A DNA stretch of 64,000 bases from JAXDMU01 sp963762435 (GTDB taxonomy: Bacteria; Pseudomonadota; Alphaproteobacteria; ATCC43930; CGMCC-115725). Below are positions 34,174 through 43,356 of this stretch, in pieces. The notes under the pieces were generated by a model. That model did not search any database. It had not been told where the DNA came from and saw nothing but the letters and a program-made list of their open reading frames with translations. Within the stretch, counting starts at the first letter, position 1. Each line of letters opens with the position of its first letter. The translations under genes and the position numbers were made by a program. The stretch lies in NCBI GenBank assembly GCA_963762435.1, contig CAVXLN010000017.1, positions 62,001 to 126,000 of the forward strand, given 5' to 3'.

Positions 34174-35363
34174 TTGCCGACCATCCGCAGCAATTGCCCT
34201 GCCCGATCATCGCCTTTGGCCGCCGCCTGCTTCGCCCAATCGACCAGCCGGTCGAGATCGGGCTGAGCCGATAAGTCGCCGGCGGCGATAGCGCGCTGGT
34301 ACCAGGTGCCGGCGAAAAGCGGGTTGGCCTCGGGCATCTGGAGCGCCCGCGCCCGGTCCGATCCGGGCGGCGAGAAATCCATCGGGTCGTAGATGCGGCC
34401 GAGCGCATGAGAGGCCGGGCCGTAGCCGTTGTCGGCGGCGCGGCGCAGCAGCACGATCGAGGCATCGACGGCGCCGCATTGCTGGCAGGCGAGCGCCTTG
34501 TCGTAGATCATCTGCGCCGACGGGTTGCCGGCCAGGAATTGCTGCGCATCGGCGAGCGCGTTCCGCGGGCAGCCCGGGTTCAGATAGAGATAAAGGCCGA
34601 TGCCGCTGCCGGCCAGCAGCGCCAGGCCGGCGAGGGCGCCCAGGATCGGCAAGAGGATCCGCGGCCGCTTCTTCTTCCGGCGCTTTTCCTCGGCACTCTC
34701 CTCATCGACCGGCGGCTCGACCCGATCGATCACCAGCGGTGGCGGTGGCGGCGGAGGCGGCGACACCGGCTCATGCCGCACGATCACCGTCGGCTCTTCG
34801 GGCTCGCTCGGAACCTGGGGTATGATGACGGTGTCGGTGGCGGCACTTTCCTCGATGGGCGGGATTTCCGGTTCAGGCTGCGTCACGACCTGCGCCGTCT
34901 TCCAGGGAATGATGACGGTCGGCTCGCTCTCCTCGAGCCGCGCGCGGCGCTGCAGCTCCTCTTCCGAGGGCTCCGGGGTCGTGACATTGCCGAGGCGGCC
35001 GGCGCCGCGCTTGCGCGGACCGACGAAAGCGCGGACGCGCCAAGTCATGGCGCCGGCGACCGGCTGCGCCAGCCCGCCGCCGCTCAGCGCCACCTGGTAA
35101 TTGCCGCGCTCCATATGCTGCACGATGTCGGGACCGAGCAGGATCTGGAGCCCTTCCGCGATCGGCTGCACGGCGCCCGGCACCAGCAGCACCTCCGGCA
35201 CCTGCCAGCCGTCGGGCCCGAGATTGGGCGTCTCATAGCCCGAGCGCCGGATCGCGCAGCGCAAGCTCGCGGGCAAGGCGACCGTAGCCCCGGCGAGCCG
35301 CACGGTCAGAATCGCTTCGCCCGGGCGCGCGCCCTCTGCCGTCTCGATGGAAAGCGCCGCCAT
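34170..35363 (-). CDS. single-span protein with N-terminal beta domain and periplasmic Sel1-like repeats
   Basis: 397 aa, family not recognised. Residues 1-110 form a compact domain rich in beta strands (AILTVRLAGATVALPASLRC, NYQVALSGGGLAQPVAGAMT). A 120-residue acidic, Pro-rich linker containing repeated VIIP/TVIV blocks follows, then a positively charged stop (KRRKKKRPR) and one span (ILLPILGALAGLALLAGSGI). The tail has Sel1-like repeats (DASIVLLRRAADNGYGPASH, TWYQRAIAAGDL). The charge pattern places the N-terminus in the cytoplasm and the repeats in the periplasm. It sits between SrfC and the vWA protein, both in gene order (10-bp gap, 4-bp overlap) and perhaps physically, linking inside to outside. 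Confidence 0.65.
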   Translation of the reverse strand: MAALSIETAEGARPGEAILTVRLAGATVALPASLRCAIRRSGYETPNLGPDGWQVPEVLLVPGAVQPIAEGLQILLGPDIVQHMERGNYQVALSGGGLAQPVAGAMTWRVRAFVGPRKRGAGRLGNVTTPEPSEEELQRRARLEESEPTVIIPWKTAQVVTQPEPEIPPIEESAATDTVIIPQVPSEPEEPTVIVRHEPVSPPPPPPPPLVIDRVEPPVDEESAEEKRRKKKRPRILLPILGALAGLALLAGSGIGLYLYLNPGCPRNALADAQQFLAGNPSAQMIYDKALACQQCGAVDASIVLLRRAADNGYGPASHALGRIYDPMDFSPPGSDRARALQMPEANPLFAGTWYQRAIAAGDLSAQPDLDRLVDWAKQAAAKGDDRAGQLLRMVGK

Positions 35364-35373
35364 CGATCGACCG

Positions 35374-38064
35374 TCAGGCGGCGCGGGACGCGGTCAGGCG
35401 GCCCAGCACCTCGCCCAGCCGCGCATTCTCGACGACATTGATCTCGACGCCGGCCCGGAACGCGACATTCTGCCGAACCAGATCGCGGAAGGCGAAGAGC
35501 CAGTCGATCGCATAATCCGTGTCGAAAGGCTGCGGCTCTTCCGGCAGCACCGGGAATGTGCCGACAGGCGGGCGCTGGGCGAAGAGTTGCCTTTTGTCGC
35601 CGTCGAACTCGACCTCGCTGCCGGCCGGCCGGCCGGGGCCGCCATAGCCCAGCCAATCGACGAACTGGTTGATCATGAGCCCGGCCGGGATCGCCTGGCG
35701 CCAGATCAGCGCCTCCTTGGAGATGTCCTTGAACTGGCTCGCCTGCCGAATGGTCTGAGCCATCGCCTCGATGGCGCCGGTGCGGCGCATTGCGGTGGTC
35801 AGCTCCAGCTCGAGATCGACGATATCGGTCGCGGTCATGTCGAAATAGCCCAGCCACATCGGCTCGCGCGCGAACCCGTTCATGCGCTGACCCCAGAATT
35901 GCTCGACCGCTTTGGCGAATTGCTCGGCACTGTCGCGGATCTCGGTCCCGCCACCCGCACCGTTGCCATTGGCGCCGGCCGGCTTGCGGAAGAGCCGGTC
36001 GACGATGGCCTTGCTCTCGACTGCGGCACCGATCGTGCTCTTGCGTACGGCCTGCCGCTCGCCGGAAGTGTCACCCGACCGGTTGGTACGCCGCTCGCTC
36101 GAGAGATAGATGTCGTAGACATCGCTTTCGGGGATCTGGAGCGCGCGCAGGAACTCGCCGAAGGCCTGGTTCGCGATGCAGGCGGCCAGCCGCTCTGCGA
36201 TGCGCTGGACCATCGCTTCCTTCTTGATCTGCTCGGCATTGATGTCGCCGGTGAAGAACAGCGGCTGCAGCCGCTGCTGCACGCTGTCGACCAGGCGCTG
36301 CAGCCGGCCGGTCACCTGGTCGCGCTTCAGCGCCGGATTGCACAGCGGCTCGAGCCTGCGGACGACCAGCGAGATGCCGCCGTCATTGAGGTTGAGGGCG
36401 GCTTCCCAGGCTTCGACCGGGTCGGAGAAATGCTTGTGCACATCTTCGTTCTCGAGGAACCATTTGCGCAGGTCGCCGACGAATTTGACCTTGTCCGATC
36501 GAACGCCCGTCTCGACGAGAGAGTCCGGGCTCGCATAGTCGAAGATCGCGTCCTGCCGGAAATTCGGATTGCGGATCCACAGGCAATTGTCGAACGCGCG
36601 GCCGGGCGTCCATTCCAAGGGCCAGGCCGGATGCGCGCTGAAGGGCTTCAGGAGCGAGGTCTGAAGCCGCGTCGACCAGCGAGCCGGCCCGGTTTCCGAG
36701 CCGGCACCTTGGGCGAAGGCCATGTCGAACTTGGTCATGATCAGGAACAGCGCGTTCGGCCGGCCGACCCGGTCGGCCGGCTTCTCGCCCTGTGTCGCCC
36801 GGATCCATTCGAAGACGAGGCCGGGCAGGCTGACCACCTCCATATTCTCCGGCCCCATGCAGAGCAGCATGCTGGTCAGCTCCTGCTCGGCACAGTAGCG
36901 CTCGAAGAGATAGGCCACCTTGCCGCGCAGGAAGAGCTCCTCGCGCACGCCGGGCTGCGCGATATGGCGAACCTCGTTGGCCTTGCGCGAGCGGGCACCC
37001 GGGAAATCCAGGAGATCGGTGTGATCGAAGAAGGCGTAAGGCCGGTCCTTCATGACGATCTTGAGCTCGGCGATGAGGGCCGTAAGCTCGGCACGCCGCA
37101 TCATCGCCTGACGCTTGCCGGTCGAGATGGAGACGCTGTCGGCACCGGTCGCGTCGGGATCGCCGAGGCCTGCCAAAGTCTCGACATTGATGATGCTGGC
37201 CGCACGCCGCTTAGCCACGCCGCCTTCGAGCGTGCAGAGCCCGTCAAGCGCGCAATAGGCGGTCGGCGCGAAATCGATCGAGGCCAGCGCGTCATAAAGC
37301 CGGCGATAGATGCCGGTGAAGACCTCGAGCCCGTCCCAGATGATCGTGAAAAGCTTGGCCCGATCGGCGACGGCGAGCCGCGGTGCCAGCTCGGCGAGGC
37401 GATCCCAGAAGCCGATGCGGCGCAGCACCTTGATGCGCGGATTGCCGATCAGCCGCTCGTTGCAATATTCCTCGAGGTCCGTGCATTGATCCTCGCCCAG
37501 CGGCCCGACGGGTCCCGCGGCCATGCGCGGCGCCAGCTGATCGAGCGCCTCCAGGATCTTGGTCGCGTCGTGCTGGCTCTCGTCTTCCTGGTCGTGGACG
37601 ATGTCGTTGACGTAGGCATTGACCAGGATCTTCACGACATCGATCTCGGTCAAAAGCCGGATCTCGACCGGATGGCCGGCTGGCGACGGCGCCCCGTGCT
37701 CGATCGTGAAGCGGGTGACGACGCCGGTCAATTCCTTGCCGCCCGCGGGATTGATCTCGGCGATGAAATCGACCGGCAATCCAGCGAAATCGGCCATCAG
37801 CCGCTCGGTGCCGCGGCGGGCAAGTGCCGAGATCATATAGGATTTGCCGGCCTGGCTTGGGCCGAACACGCCGACGCACATCTTGCGCGTGGCGGCGGCC
37901 TCGAGCTTGCCGGCGGCGACCGCGGCGCGCTTCAGCTCCTTGACGAGCCCGCCCGTCTCGAGCTTCAGCGTCGCGGCATTGGCACCGAGCCATTGGATGC
38001 CGTCACGGATCGCCTGGCCTGCATCGCGGCAGCTCTCGCTCAGCTTTTCGTCCATCGCGGCCAT
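35374..38064 (-). CDS. srfC: SrfC-family dynamin-like GTPase
   Basis: 896 aa, cytoplasmic. The P-loop VGVFGPSQAGKSYMISALAR lies at about residues 64-83. A G3 element is in LLDFPGARSRK (about 353) and a G4-like TKFD in LIMTKFDMAF (about 443), and long helical segments follow. This is the layout of SrfC (putative virulence factor family, PF10139), a large GTPase of dynamin type. In enterobacteria, srfABC were named as SsrB-regulated factors, and their biochemical role is still poorly known. It follows srfB by 19 bp. Presumably it couples GTP hydrolysis to assembly of the membrane parts encoded downstream. Confidence 0.85.
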   Translation of the reverse strand: MAAMDEKLSESCRDAGQAIRDGIQWLGANAATLKLETGGLVKELKRAAVAAGKLEAAATRKMCVGVFGPSQAGKSYMISALARRGTERLMADFAGLPVDFIAEINPAGGKELTGVVTRFTIEHGAPSPAGHPVEIRLLTEIDVVKILVNAYVNDIVHDQEDESQHDATKILEALDQLAPRMAAGPVGPLGEDQCTDLEEYCNERLIGNPRIKVLRRIGFWDRLAELAPRLAVADRAKLFTIIWDGLEVFTGIYRRLYDALASIDFAPTAYCALDGLCTLEGGVAKRRAASIINVETLAGLGDPDATGADSVSISTGKRQAMMRRAELTALIAELKIVMKDRPYAFFDHTDLLDFPGARSRKANEVRHIAQPGVREELFLRGKVAYLFERYCAEQELTSMLLCMGPENMEVVSLPGLVFEWIRATQGEKPADRVGRPNALFLIMTKFDMAFAQGAGSETGPARWSTRLQTSLLKPFSAHPAWPLEWTPGRAFDNCLWIRNPNFRQDAIFDYASPDSLVETGVRSDKVKFVGDLRKWFLENEDVHKHFSDPVEAWEAALNLNDGGISLVVRRLEPLCNPALKRDQVTGRLQRLVDSVQQRLQPLFFTGDINAEQIKKEAMVQRIAERLAACIANQAFGEFLRALQIPESDVYDIYLSSERRTNRSGDTSGERQAVRKSTIGAAVESKAIVDRLFRKPAGANGNGAGGGTEIRDSAEQFAKAVEQFWGQRMNGFAREPMWLGYFDMTATDIVDLELELTTAMRRTGAIEAMAQTIRQASQFKDISKEALIWRQAIPAGLMINQFVDWLGYGGPGRPAGSEVEFDGDKRQLFAQRPPVGTFPVLPEEPQPFDTDYAIDWLFAFRDLVRQNVAFRAGVEINVVENARLGEVLGRLTASRAA

Positions 38065-38083
38065 GCCGTTCTGCCCCCAGAAG

Positions 38084-41000
38084 TCAGGTAATGGTGAGGA
38101 TGCCGGTATCGAGCCAGTATCCGGCTTCCTCCTTCAGCGTCTGGAGCCGCAGCTCCAGCTCGGTCAGCCGGACCGGCCCGCCATCGGCGGCGCTGATATC
38201 GGTGATGCGGAAGGCCCCCTCGTCGCGCAGATCGCCGATCCGGGCGACCCGGACCGTGTCGTCATCCTCGTCGCCCTTGCGCATGAAGGAGAGGGTGACG
38301 CGATAGGGCAGCCGTCCGCGCGCATTCTGCACGGCGGTATTGTTGGCGAAGGACAGGCGATAGAAGGGGGTCGCCGTCCAGCGCTCGGCATCGAGCTGGC
38401 GAAAGCCGATGAAGATCGGCGCATGGAAATCGAGCGTGCGCTCGAGCTCGATCTCGTCGCGGCTATCGAGGTCGAGCGGCGGAAACAGCTCCTTCGAGCG
38501 CCGGATCTGACCCGACAGCTCCATCTCGCCGACGAAGCGGGCCGTCGAGCGCGGCTTCATCCGGCCAGTGCGGAAGGAGAAGGCCTCGAGCTGCCCTTCG
38601 GCAAGCGCGCAGAGCATGGCGCCGACCGAGGCCATGGTCTTCGGATCGACCAGCCGGCTGCCGGCGCTGCGGTACGGGTACCAGCTGGCGAGGTGGTGCT
38701 CATGCAGCGCCACGATCCGATGCGCCGGCAAAGGCATTTTCGACAGCACCGCCGCGCGCACGGCGGGCAGGCAGGAGGGCCGGCCCGACAGCAGCAGGAG
38801 ATCGCAATCATACATATGAACGACCTCGCAGAGATCGGCGAGGATCCGGCCGATTTCGTTGCGCACGGTCGCGTCGATCTCGGCCATGTCGAGCGTGAAG
38901 CTGACATCATCGAGCGCGAAACCGGCGCCCCCGGCCTCCTGCACCGGCTCCTCGAGGAAGCGGCGAACATCAAGCCGTGGCAGGCTATCGGCACTGAAGA
39001 AATCGGGGAAACGGATCGTCTCGGTCTGGTTGCCCTGCTTCAGATCGACGGTCTCGTAGCGACCGAGGATGGCGAGCCCGATCGGCACCGCGACTTGCCG
39101 GATGAAGCGCGTGCGGGCGGCGCGCTGCTGCTCGGATTGAGCGCCGAAATCGCCGCCGGCGAGGCGGGTCAGGATGTCCTTGGCGTTGCGGGCACCGGCA
39201 GCGGCGATCGCCTCGCGCAGAGGCCGCATGACATGGGCCTCGACTACCGCGCGCAGGATATTGTCGCCGGCGGTGTTGAAGCCCTCGCGGAACTCCTCCG
39301 TCGGCTGGATCACGACGGCAGCACCCGAGCCCTCGCTGCGGTAGGTCGTGATCACCAGGTCGGTGGTGCCGCCGCCGATATCGATCGTGGCGATGCGCAG
39401 GCTGGGCTGGGCTTCCTTGTTGCGGCGCCTACCGAGCGCCTGGAACAGATAGGCGGCATCCCCGCGCAGCTTATGGACGATCTCGTTATAGAGATAGACG
39501 ATCTGGGTGGCGCTCGCCTCGTCCCAGTCGCAGCGCACCTCGGGCGAGAGCCGGTAATCGCGCTCATTGGCATTGCTGTCGCGCCGTCTTGTCCGCGCGA
39601 TGATGTAGTTCTGCCAGCCCAAGGCCCGCCAGGTCGTCTCGACGGCCCATTCGGCCCAGCGCGTGAAGATCTTGCGCTCGGCGATCGGCATCGCGGTCGG
39701 CATGGTCAGGATGATGCGCCGCAAGCGGCGCGGCAGGTCCGAGCCGCGCCGCTCGGCGCGTTGGGCCGGCGAGTTAATGGTGACGAGCGCGTGGGTGATG
39801 ATCTCGCTCAACATGAACATCATGAGCGAGGAGCGGGAGAAGACCGGCGTCGTCACCGGATCGGCGGTCTGGCCCTGATATGCGGGGTCGCGCAGCACGC
39901 GCGGATCGTCGACCCGGTCGGTCGGCGTGCCGCGGTCATTGACGAACTCGACGAAGGGGCCGCGCACGACCGGATCCTCGGTCGCCGCATCGTCGATGCC
40001 GGTGTTGAAGCGCCATTCCTGCGGTCTTGCATGCTGGTCCCACAGATAGCGCTTCGGGCTCGACATGCCGGTGGCGCCGCGCGCACTGCGGGAATGCACG
40101 AGCAGCCGCTGCGCCTCCGGTCCGACGCGCACCACGCTCGGCCATTGGAAGGCATCGCCGCGCCGGCCGCTGCCGCGCGAGAATTGATGCGGATCGCCGA
40201 ACCGTGCCAGCGAGAATTCGATGCTGGAGCTGAAGGGCTCGCGATACGTCCGGGCCGGGCTCGTAAGATCCCTCAGCTCCAGAATGTAGCTGTCGTTGAG
40301 ATCGGTCTGCCGGTCGGCACTCGTCTCGATCAGGATCCCGCAAGTGCGCGAATTGCCGATATCGAGCACCAGATCGACCTCGACCGGCACATAGCGCTGC
40401 GGGTTCACCAGCCGGATCTGCGGGATGATCTTGAGATCGTCGAGCACCTGCAGATATGTCAGGAACCGGGCGATATGCTCGCAGGCATAAGGGAAATCAT
40501 CGTCGGTCAGCACGCGCCCGCGCCGCTGGGCCGCACGCAGCCGGTGCGCGCGCAGCAGATCCTCGAGCCAATCGGCGACCCAATCGAGATTGACGAACCA
40601 GCCGCAATCGACCTCGTGTGCGGCCAGCACGAAATCGGCCCCGTCATTGACCTCCTTCGGCGTCAGCGACGGCTCGATGCCTTCTTCCGTCGCAGGCTCG
40701 ATCTGGGTGTCGAAGGCGATGGTCAGGCTGTGGGTGTTGCCTTCCTTGTCCGCCTCGTCCAACGGCGCCACGCGCGCCCGCGCCCAGTCGGCCGGACCGC
40801 GGCCGAACTGGGGCCGGCCGTCGGGCCGCTCGCGCTCCTTGCGCAGCATGGGGATCGGGACCCATTCGCCCATGAAGATCTCGAGCCCGCGCTCGGCCGT
40901 GAAGGTATATTCCGGCTGGATCTTGCGGGCGCGCGCCTCGCCCATCTCCTTGGTGCGCGGATCGATCGCGACCTTGCCGGTCGAGCGGTCGAGACAGTCG

Positions 41001-41200
41001 CCCGACCGGTCGTCAAGATCCAGGCACACGAGAAACGTGTCCTGCTCGATCGCGGAATCAGTCTTGTCCTGGACTAAATATTCCCAGAAATGCCGTCTCG
41101 TCTTCGCGACCCGCTCGATGTTGAAGCGGAGGTCGAGAAACTGCAACGTGCCGCCGGGAATAAGACTGACGATCGCGCCATAGGCGGCCGACTTGGTCAT
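38084..41200 (-). CDS. srfB: SrfB-family actin/Hsp70-fold ATPase
   Basis: 1038 aa, the size expected for SrfB (PF07520). It carries the two phosphate-binding loops of the ASKHA fold: VDLVLDIGNSRTCGILIE (about residue 280) and IATIDIGGGTTDLVITTY (about 606). An adenosine-loop-like LLLLSGRPSCLPAVRAAV comes later. The protein is cytoplasmic. GGAGAG lies 6 bases before the start. It is the first gene of the eleven-gene run, 330 bp downstream of pxpC with palindromic repeats in between. An ATP-driven switch or filament role is inferred from the fold; no substrate is known. Confidence 0.88.
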   Translation of the reverse strand: MTKSAAYGAIVSLIPGGTLQFLDLRFNIERVAKTRRHFWEYLVQDKTDSAIEQDTFLVCLDLDDRSGDCLDRSTGKVAIDPRTKEMGEARARKIQPEYTFTAERGLEIFMGEWVPIPMLRKERERPDGRPQFGRGPADWARARVAPLDEADKEGNTHSLTIAFDTQIEPATEEGIEPSLTPKEVNDGADFVLAAHEVDCGWFVNLDWVADWLEDLLRAHRLRAAQRRGRVLTDDDFPYACEHIARFLTYLQVLDDLKIIPQIRLVNPQRYVPVEVDLVLDIGNSRTCGILIETSADRQTDLNDSYILELRDLTSPARTYREPFSSSIEFSLARFGDPHQFSRGSGRRGDAFQWPSVVRVGPEAQRLLVHSRSARGATGMSSPKRYLWDQHARPQEWRFNTGIDDAATEDPVVRGPFVEFVNDRGTPTDRVDDPRVLRDPAYQGQTADPVTTPVFSRSSLMMFMLSEIITHALVTINSPAQRAERRGSDLPRRLRRIILTMPTAMPIAERKIFTRWAEWAVETTWRALGWQNYIIARTRRRDSNANERDYRLSPEVRCDWDEASATQIVYLYNEIVHKLRGDAAYLFQALGRRRNKEAQPSLRIATIDIGGGTTDLVITTYRSEGSGAAVVIQPTEEFREGFNTAGDNILRAVVEAHVMRPLREAIAAAGARNAKDILTRLAGGDFGAQSEQQRAARTRFIRQVAVPIGLAILGRYETVDLKQGNQTETIRFPDFFSADSLPRLDVRRFLEEPVQEAGGAGFALDDVSFTLDMAEIDATVRNEIGRILADLCEVVHMYDCDLLLLSGRPSCLPAVRAAVLSKMPLPAHRIVALHEHHLASWYPYRSAGSRLVDPKTMASVGAMLCALAEGQLEAFSFRTGRMKPRSTARFVGEMELSGQIRRSKELFPPLDLDSRDEIELERTLDFHAPIFIGFRQLDAERWTATPFYRLSFANNTAVQNARGRLPYRVTLSFMRKGDEDDDTVRVARIGDLRDEGAFRITDISAADGGPVRLTELELRLQTLKEEAGYWLDTGILTIT

Positions 41201-41529
41201 GTACGCTCTCCGTCAAGCCAAGCTCCGGCGGCGGAGCCTGGTGAACTGCACCTGCTCTCTAGCGCAGGATGATTTCAGGTCGAATCGACCTGAAATCTGA
41301 ATCCTTCGCCATTATCCAGCTAGAGACCGATTCAGCTATCAGCTCGAACCGAGCTGATAGCATCGGGCTCTAGACGATCGGTCGGCGCGAATTTGACAGG
41401 GGCCCAGCCGATCAAAATGACACAGGCCAAGTTTTACCAGACTTTACGCCGCATTGTTATGGAGTCGATGGCGGTTTGCCGGTTTGCTAAATCCTGTTGC
41501 ACCAATGCGAAGTTGCTCGCGCGGCGCGT
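41201..41529. other. 329-bp gap between pxpC and srfB
   Basis: No gene is visible. The half next to srfB holds the double palindromic repeat (described separately). The half next to pxpC (41390-41529) is AT-richer and may carry the promoter of the srf run on the minus strand, but I could not assign convincing -35 and -10 boxes. Confidence 0.5.
41257..41373. repeat. double palindromic intergenic repeat
   Basis: Two adjoining units are each framed by CTCTAG/CTAGAG. Unit one (41257-41325) encloses a 13-bp perfect stem, arms 41271-41283 and 41285-41297 (GATTTCAGGTCGA and its complement). Unit two (41320-41373) encloses a 12-bp perfect stem, arms 41335-41346 and 41350-41361 (GCTATCAGCTCG). The arms differ in sequence but the frames match, so these are two members of one REP-like family. 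There is no T tract, so they are not standard terminators. Confidence 0.8.
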
Positions 41530-42543
41530 TCAATCGCCGGCGCTGACGACACCGCTGATGAGGTTCGCCTCGAGCAGATCCTCGTTCGTCGGGATTGCCG
41601 TCAGCGGCCCGATCGCGTCGATCAGCCGGATCAGCGCCGCCTCCTGCGCGTGGCGGATCGCCTCCGCTTCCTCGGGCGTCACGGAAGCGAAGCGGATCGT
41701 GCCGCCGGGCCGCATCCGGCCGAGCCGAGGCAGATCGGCCGAGATGACGTTGGCGATCTTGGGATATCCGCCCACCGTCTGATGATCGGCCAGGAGCACG
41801 ATCGGCTGGCCGGTGCCCGGCACCTGCAAGGCGCCGGTGGCGATGCCGTCGGACGCGATGTTGAAGCCCTTGGCATGGCGCAGTTTCGGGCCGGAAAGCC
41901 GCATGCCCATGCGGTCGGCCTCGGCCGTGATCTCATAGGATCCCGAGAGAAACTCGGCAACCGACTCCGGCTCGAACCAGTCATCCTGGGGGCCGAGCAG
42001 AAGCCGGATCGGTCCCTCGCCATAGGCGATCTCGCCGGCACGCCGATCGGGACCCGGCGTCGCGGACTCGCGTGCCAGCGGCAGCCGATCGCCCGGTCGC
42101 AGCGCACGCCCCTCGAACCCGCCGAAGCTGCCGCGGAGATAGGTCGATCGGCTACCCATGACCGGCGGAACATCGAAGCCGCCTTCGACCGCCAGCACCG
42201 CGCAGGCGGAATCCGTGAAGCCGCCGATCGCGACCTTGGCGCCGTGCGGGGCCAGCGCGCTGCGATTGGGCTCGATCCGGGCGCCATCGATGGTAAGGCC
42301 GGCATCGGTTCCGACCAGGGCGAGGCGCACCGAGTCAGCCTCGACCGTGAAGCTCGGCCCGAGCGCCAGGATCTCCAGAACCGCCTCGCTCCCCTGATTG
42401 CCGACCAGCGCATTGGCGAGCCGTGCGGCGAGCGGGTTGAGCACGCCCGAGACCGGCACGCCGTAACGCTGCCAGCCGAACCGGCCGAGATCCTGGAGCG
42501 TCGTCGACAGGCCGGGCCGATCGATCTTGAGATGACCACTCAT
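41530..42543 (-). CDS. pxpC: 5-oxoprolinase subunit PxpC
   Basis: 337 aa from the ATG at 42543, which overlaps the pxpB stop (ATGA). It has the KipA/PxpC signature: LKIDRPGLSTTLQDLGRFGW then QRYGVPVSGVLNPLAARLAN near the start, VGTDAGLTIDGARI, and VMGSRSTYLRGSFGGFEGRA. With PxpA and PxpB it forms the ATP-dependent 5-oxoprolinase that opens pyroglutamate to glutamate in the cytoplasm, a damage-repair and salvage step. Older annotations call it biotin-dependent carboxyltransferase or KipA. The three pxp genes sit together but pxpA is divergent. Confidence 0.93.
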   Translation of the reverse strand: MSGHLKIDRPGLSTTLQDLGRFGWQRYGVPVSGVLNPLAARLANALVGNQGSEAVLEILALGPSFTVEADSVRLALVGTDAGLTIDGARIEPNRSALAPHGAKVAIGGFTDSACAVLAVEGGFDVPPVMGSRSTYLRGSFGGFEGRALRPGDRLPLARESATPGPDRRAGEIAYGEGPIRLLLGPQDDWFEPESVAEFLSGSYEITAEADRMGMRLSGPKLRHAKGFNIASDGIATGALQVPGTGQPIVLLADHQTVGGYPKIANVISADLPRLGRMRPGGTIRFASVTPEEAEAIRHAQEAALIRLIDAIGPLTAIPTNEDLLEANLISGVVSAGD

Positions 42544-43277
42544 ACGGCGCACTCCCGGCGCGGGTCGTACTCGCGCGCAGCCGCCGCGACGCGGATGCGG
42601 CCATGCTCGGCTGCGTCGATCGGGCGGAACCGCACCTCGTCGCCCGGCGCCAGCAGGGTTGGCGATTCATGCGCGGGATCGAACAGCGGCAGCGGGCAAT
42701 TGCCGATCAGGTGCCAGCCGCCCGGGCTGTCGGCCGGATAGATCACGCTCAGCTTCTGCGCCACGGCGACCGAGCCGCTGGGCACGCGCGTGCGCGGCTC
42801 CTGCCGGCGCGGCAGATCGAACTTCGCGTCAAGCCCGGCCAGGAACGGGCAGCCGGGCAGGAAGCCGATTACGGCGACCGTAAAGCTTGTCTCCTGATGT
42901 CGGGCGATCACGGCATCAGGGGCGAGGCCGGTCGCCGCAGCGACATCCTGGAGGTCGGGCGCGAAGCCCGGATCATAGCAGGCCGGCAGCAGCCAATGCC
43001 GCCCGGCCGCGGCCTCGGCAGTATCGGTCTTGAGCGACCGGATGCTGTCGATGAGGGCGGCGCGCGTCGTCGCCAGCGGATCGTAATGCACCATGAGCGA
43101 GCGGAAGGTCGGCACCGTCTCGATCACGCCGGTGAGATTGGCCGCGGCGATGGCGCGGTCAAGCGCCTGGACGGCCGCGATGAGGGCGGGGTCGATGACG
43201 GTGCCGAACTCGACGACGAGGGCGGCGTCGCCGGCGGCAAGGAAGCGAGGTTCGGGGGGCTGGGAAAGGGTCGTCAC
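42540..43277 (-). CDS. pxpB: 5-oxoprolinase subunit PxpB
   Basis: 245 aa from a GTG at 43277. The frame stays open back to 43538, but that part is antisense to pxpA and shows no family similarity. Typical KipI/PxpB features: FLAAGDAALVVEFG, PTFRSLMVHYDP, and GFLPGCPFLAGLDAKFDLPR then RQEPRTRVPSGSVA with a later YPADSPGGWHLIGNCPLPLF. It pairs with PxpC. The start region diverges from pxpA with 79 bp between the two start codons, which must contain both promoters. The GTG has only a weak ribosome site. Confidence 0.9.
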   Translation of the reverse strand: MTTLSQPPEPRFLAAGDAALVVEFGTVIDPALIAAVQALDRAIAAANLTGVIETVPTFRSLMVHYDPLATTRAALIDSIRSLKTDTAEAAAGRHWLLPACYDPGFAPDLQDVAAATGLAPDAVIARHQETSFTVAVIGFLPGCPFLAGLDAKFDLPRRQEPRTRVPSGSVAVAQKLSVIYPADSPGGWHLIGNCPLPLFDPAHESPTLLAPGDEVRFRPIDAAEHGRIRVAAAAREYDPRRECAV

Positions 43278-43356
43278 GGTGCCTGCTAACCGGTCGACAG
43301 GAGGGCTTGGCTGTGATCCTAATGCGCCCGGCACCGACTGGCGAGGGAGCTTCAGC

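Noticed and set aside
35347..41077. Very long plus-strand open frames (914 and 1077 codons) opposite srfC and srfB
   Set aside because: They are antisense to genes with clear ATPase and GTPase motifs, have repetitive Arg/Gly/Ala composition and no recognisable domain. High GC leaves the opposite frame open.
23323..41200. Type VI secretion cluster
   Set aside because: Tag-like accessory genes are present, but no TssB, TssC, TssK, Hcp, VgrG, ClpV or membrane-core gene is found in the window.
41257..41373. Double terminator between pxpC and srfB
   Set aside because: The stems are strong but neither strand has a T tract after them, and the shared frame sequences indicate a repeat family.
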